DNA of 12,719 bases, from positions 1-12,719 of the forward strand of contig NZ_JOFH01000071.1 of NCBI RefSeq assembly GCF_000721235.1. Direction: 5' to 3'. The notes beneath the pieces were generated by a model. It made no database searches. It saw only the letters and a program-made list of their open reading frames with translations, and had not been told where the DNA came from. The stretch comes from Streptomyces olivaceus. Its GTDB lineage: Bacteria > Actinomycetota > Actinomycetes > Streptomycetales > Streptomycetaceae. Below, one piece after another: positions 12,616 to 12,719 of the stretch. The number at the start of each line of letters is the position of its first letter. The first letter of the stretch is position 1. Position numbers and translations under genes: made by a program.

Positions 12616-12719
12616 CTAGGTGTATTGCCCTGTGAGGTTGGGGACGCGGCTGGCGGGTGGTTGCCCTTTCAGCGCGGTGTGTCCGCGGTGGTGATTGTAG
12701 GTATGCAGCCATTGCGGGA
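12616..12719 (-). CDS. IS481-family transposase, C-terminal end (partial)
   Basis: Read on the minus strand from the window edge, the frame gives PQWLHTYNHHRGHTALKG and then QPPASRVPNLTGQYT before a TAG stop (12616-12618). This is the typical C-terminus of IS481-type DDE transposases (rve integrase core), where the Tyr-Asn-x-His-Arg-x-His stretch follows the last catalytic Glu and sits next to the element end. The N-terminal part is outside the window, so it is unknown whether the gene is intact. The element end must lie between about 12581 and 12615; its terminal repeat could not be defined without the other end. It is an insertion directly downstream of a MerR-type promoter. Confidence 0.88.
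   Translation of the reverse strand, partial: PQWLHTYNHHRGHTALKGQPPASRVPNLTGQYT

Overview
The window is high-GC actinobacterial DNA, almost certainly Streptomyces. The GC content is very high, GTG starts are common, promoters carry TAGGCT-type -10 boxes, and the left half has the conserved gene order pth - rplY - prs - glmU - tRNA-Gln, all read on the minus strand.

Positions 1-4822 are the housekeeping block. From right to left, in the direction of transcription, they hold a tRNA-Gln(UUG), glmU (UDP-GlcNAc synthesis), prs (PRPP synthesis), rplY (ribosomal protein L25/CTC) and pth (peptidyl-tRNA hydrolase). Stem-loops separate most of these genes. At the far left is the start of a small two-helix membrane protein that runs off the window. 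The 3' end of pth is abnormal. Its last ~33 codons and its stop codon lie in a mobile-element-like end (CTAGGGTCTGTCGTCA) that also holds a 66-bp imperfect palindrome.

Positions 5012-6343 hold a plus-strand NarL-type sensor histidine kinase, probably translated from a leaderless mRNA. No partner response regulator lies in the window.

Positions 6373-11412 are the most unusual part: a divergent cluster built from domains known in polymorphic toxin/immunity systems. On the minus strand, a free-standing YwqJ-like deaminase is followed by a SUKH-3 immunity protein. On the plus strand there are two fusion proteins. The first joins an N-terminal WHH-type (HNH-fold) nuclease-like region to a C-terminal SMI1/KNR4 (SUKH-1) domain. 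The second is 879 residues long and joins an Imm35/YrhB-like domain, a Pro/Gly/Ala-rich linker of about 470 residues with repeated short T-hydrophobic motifs, a nucleic-acid/nucleotide deaminase-like domain and a SUKH-4-like domain. I see no secretion signal, WXG/LXG leader or Rhs/filament region on any of the four. Toxin-like and immunity-like domains appear to be joined in one cytoplasmic polypeptide, which suggests a domesticated or intracellular conflict/sensing system. Both halves have 9-nt CAGA-containing tandem repeats in their leaders. A strong terminator closes the plus-strand pair at 11441-11483.

Positions 11413-12719 hold a gene for a long coiled-coil protein with a DivIVA-like N-terminus (the FilP/"cellulose-binding protein" type). 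It is followed by a MerR-type promoter/operator palindrome (12557-12587) and then, on the minus strand, the C-terminal end of an IS481-type transposase that runs off the window. The insertion element seems to separate the MerR-type promoter from whatever gene it once served.

All functional calls come from reading motifs by eye; no searches were run.
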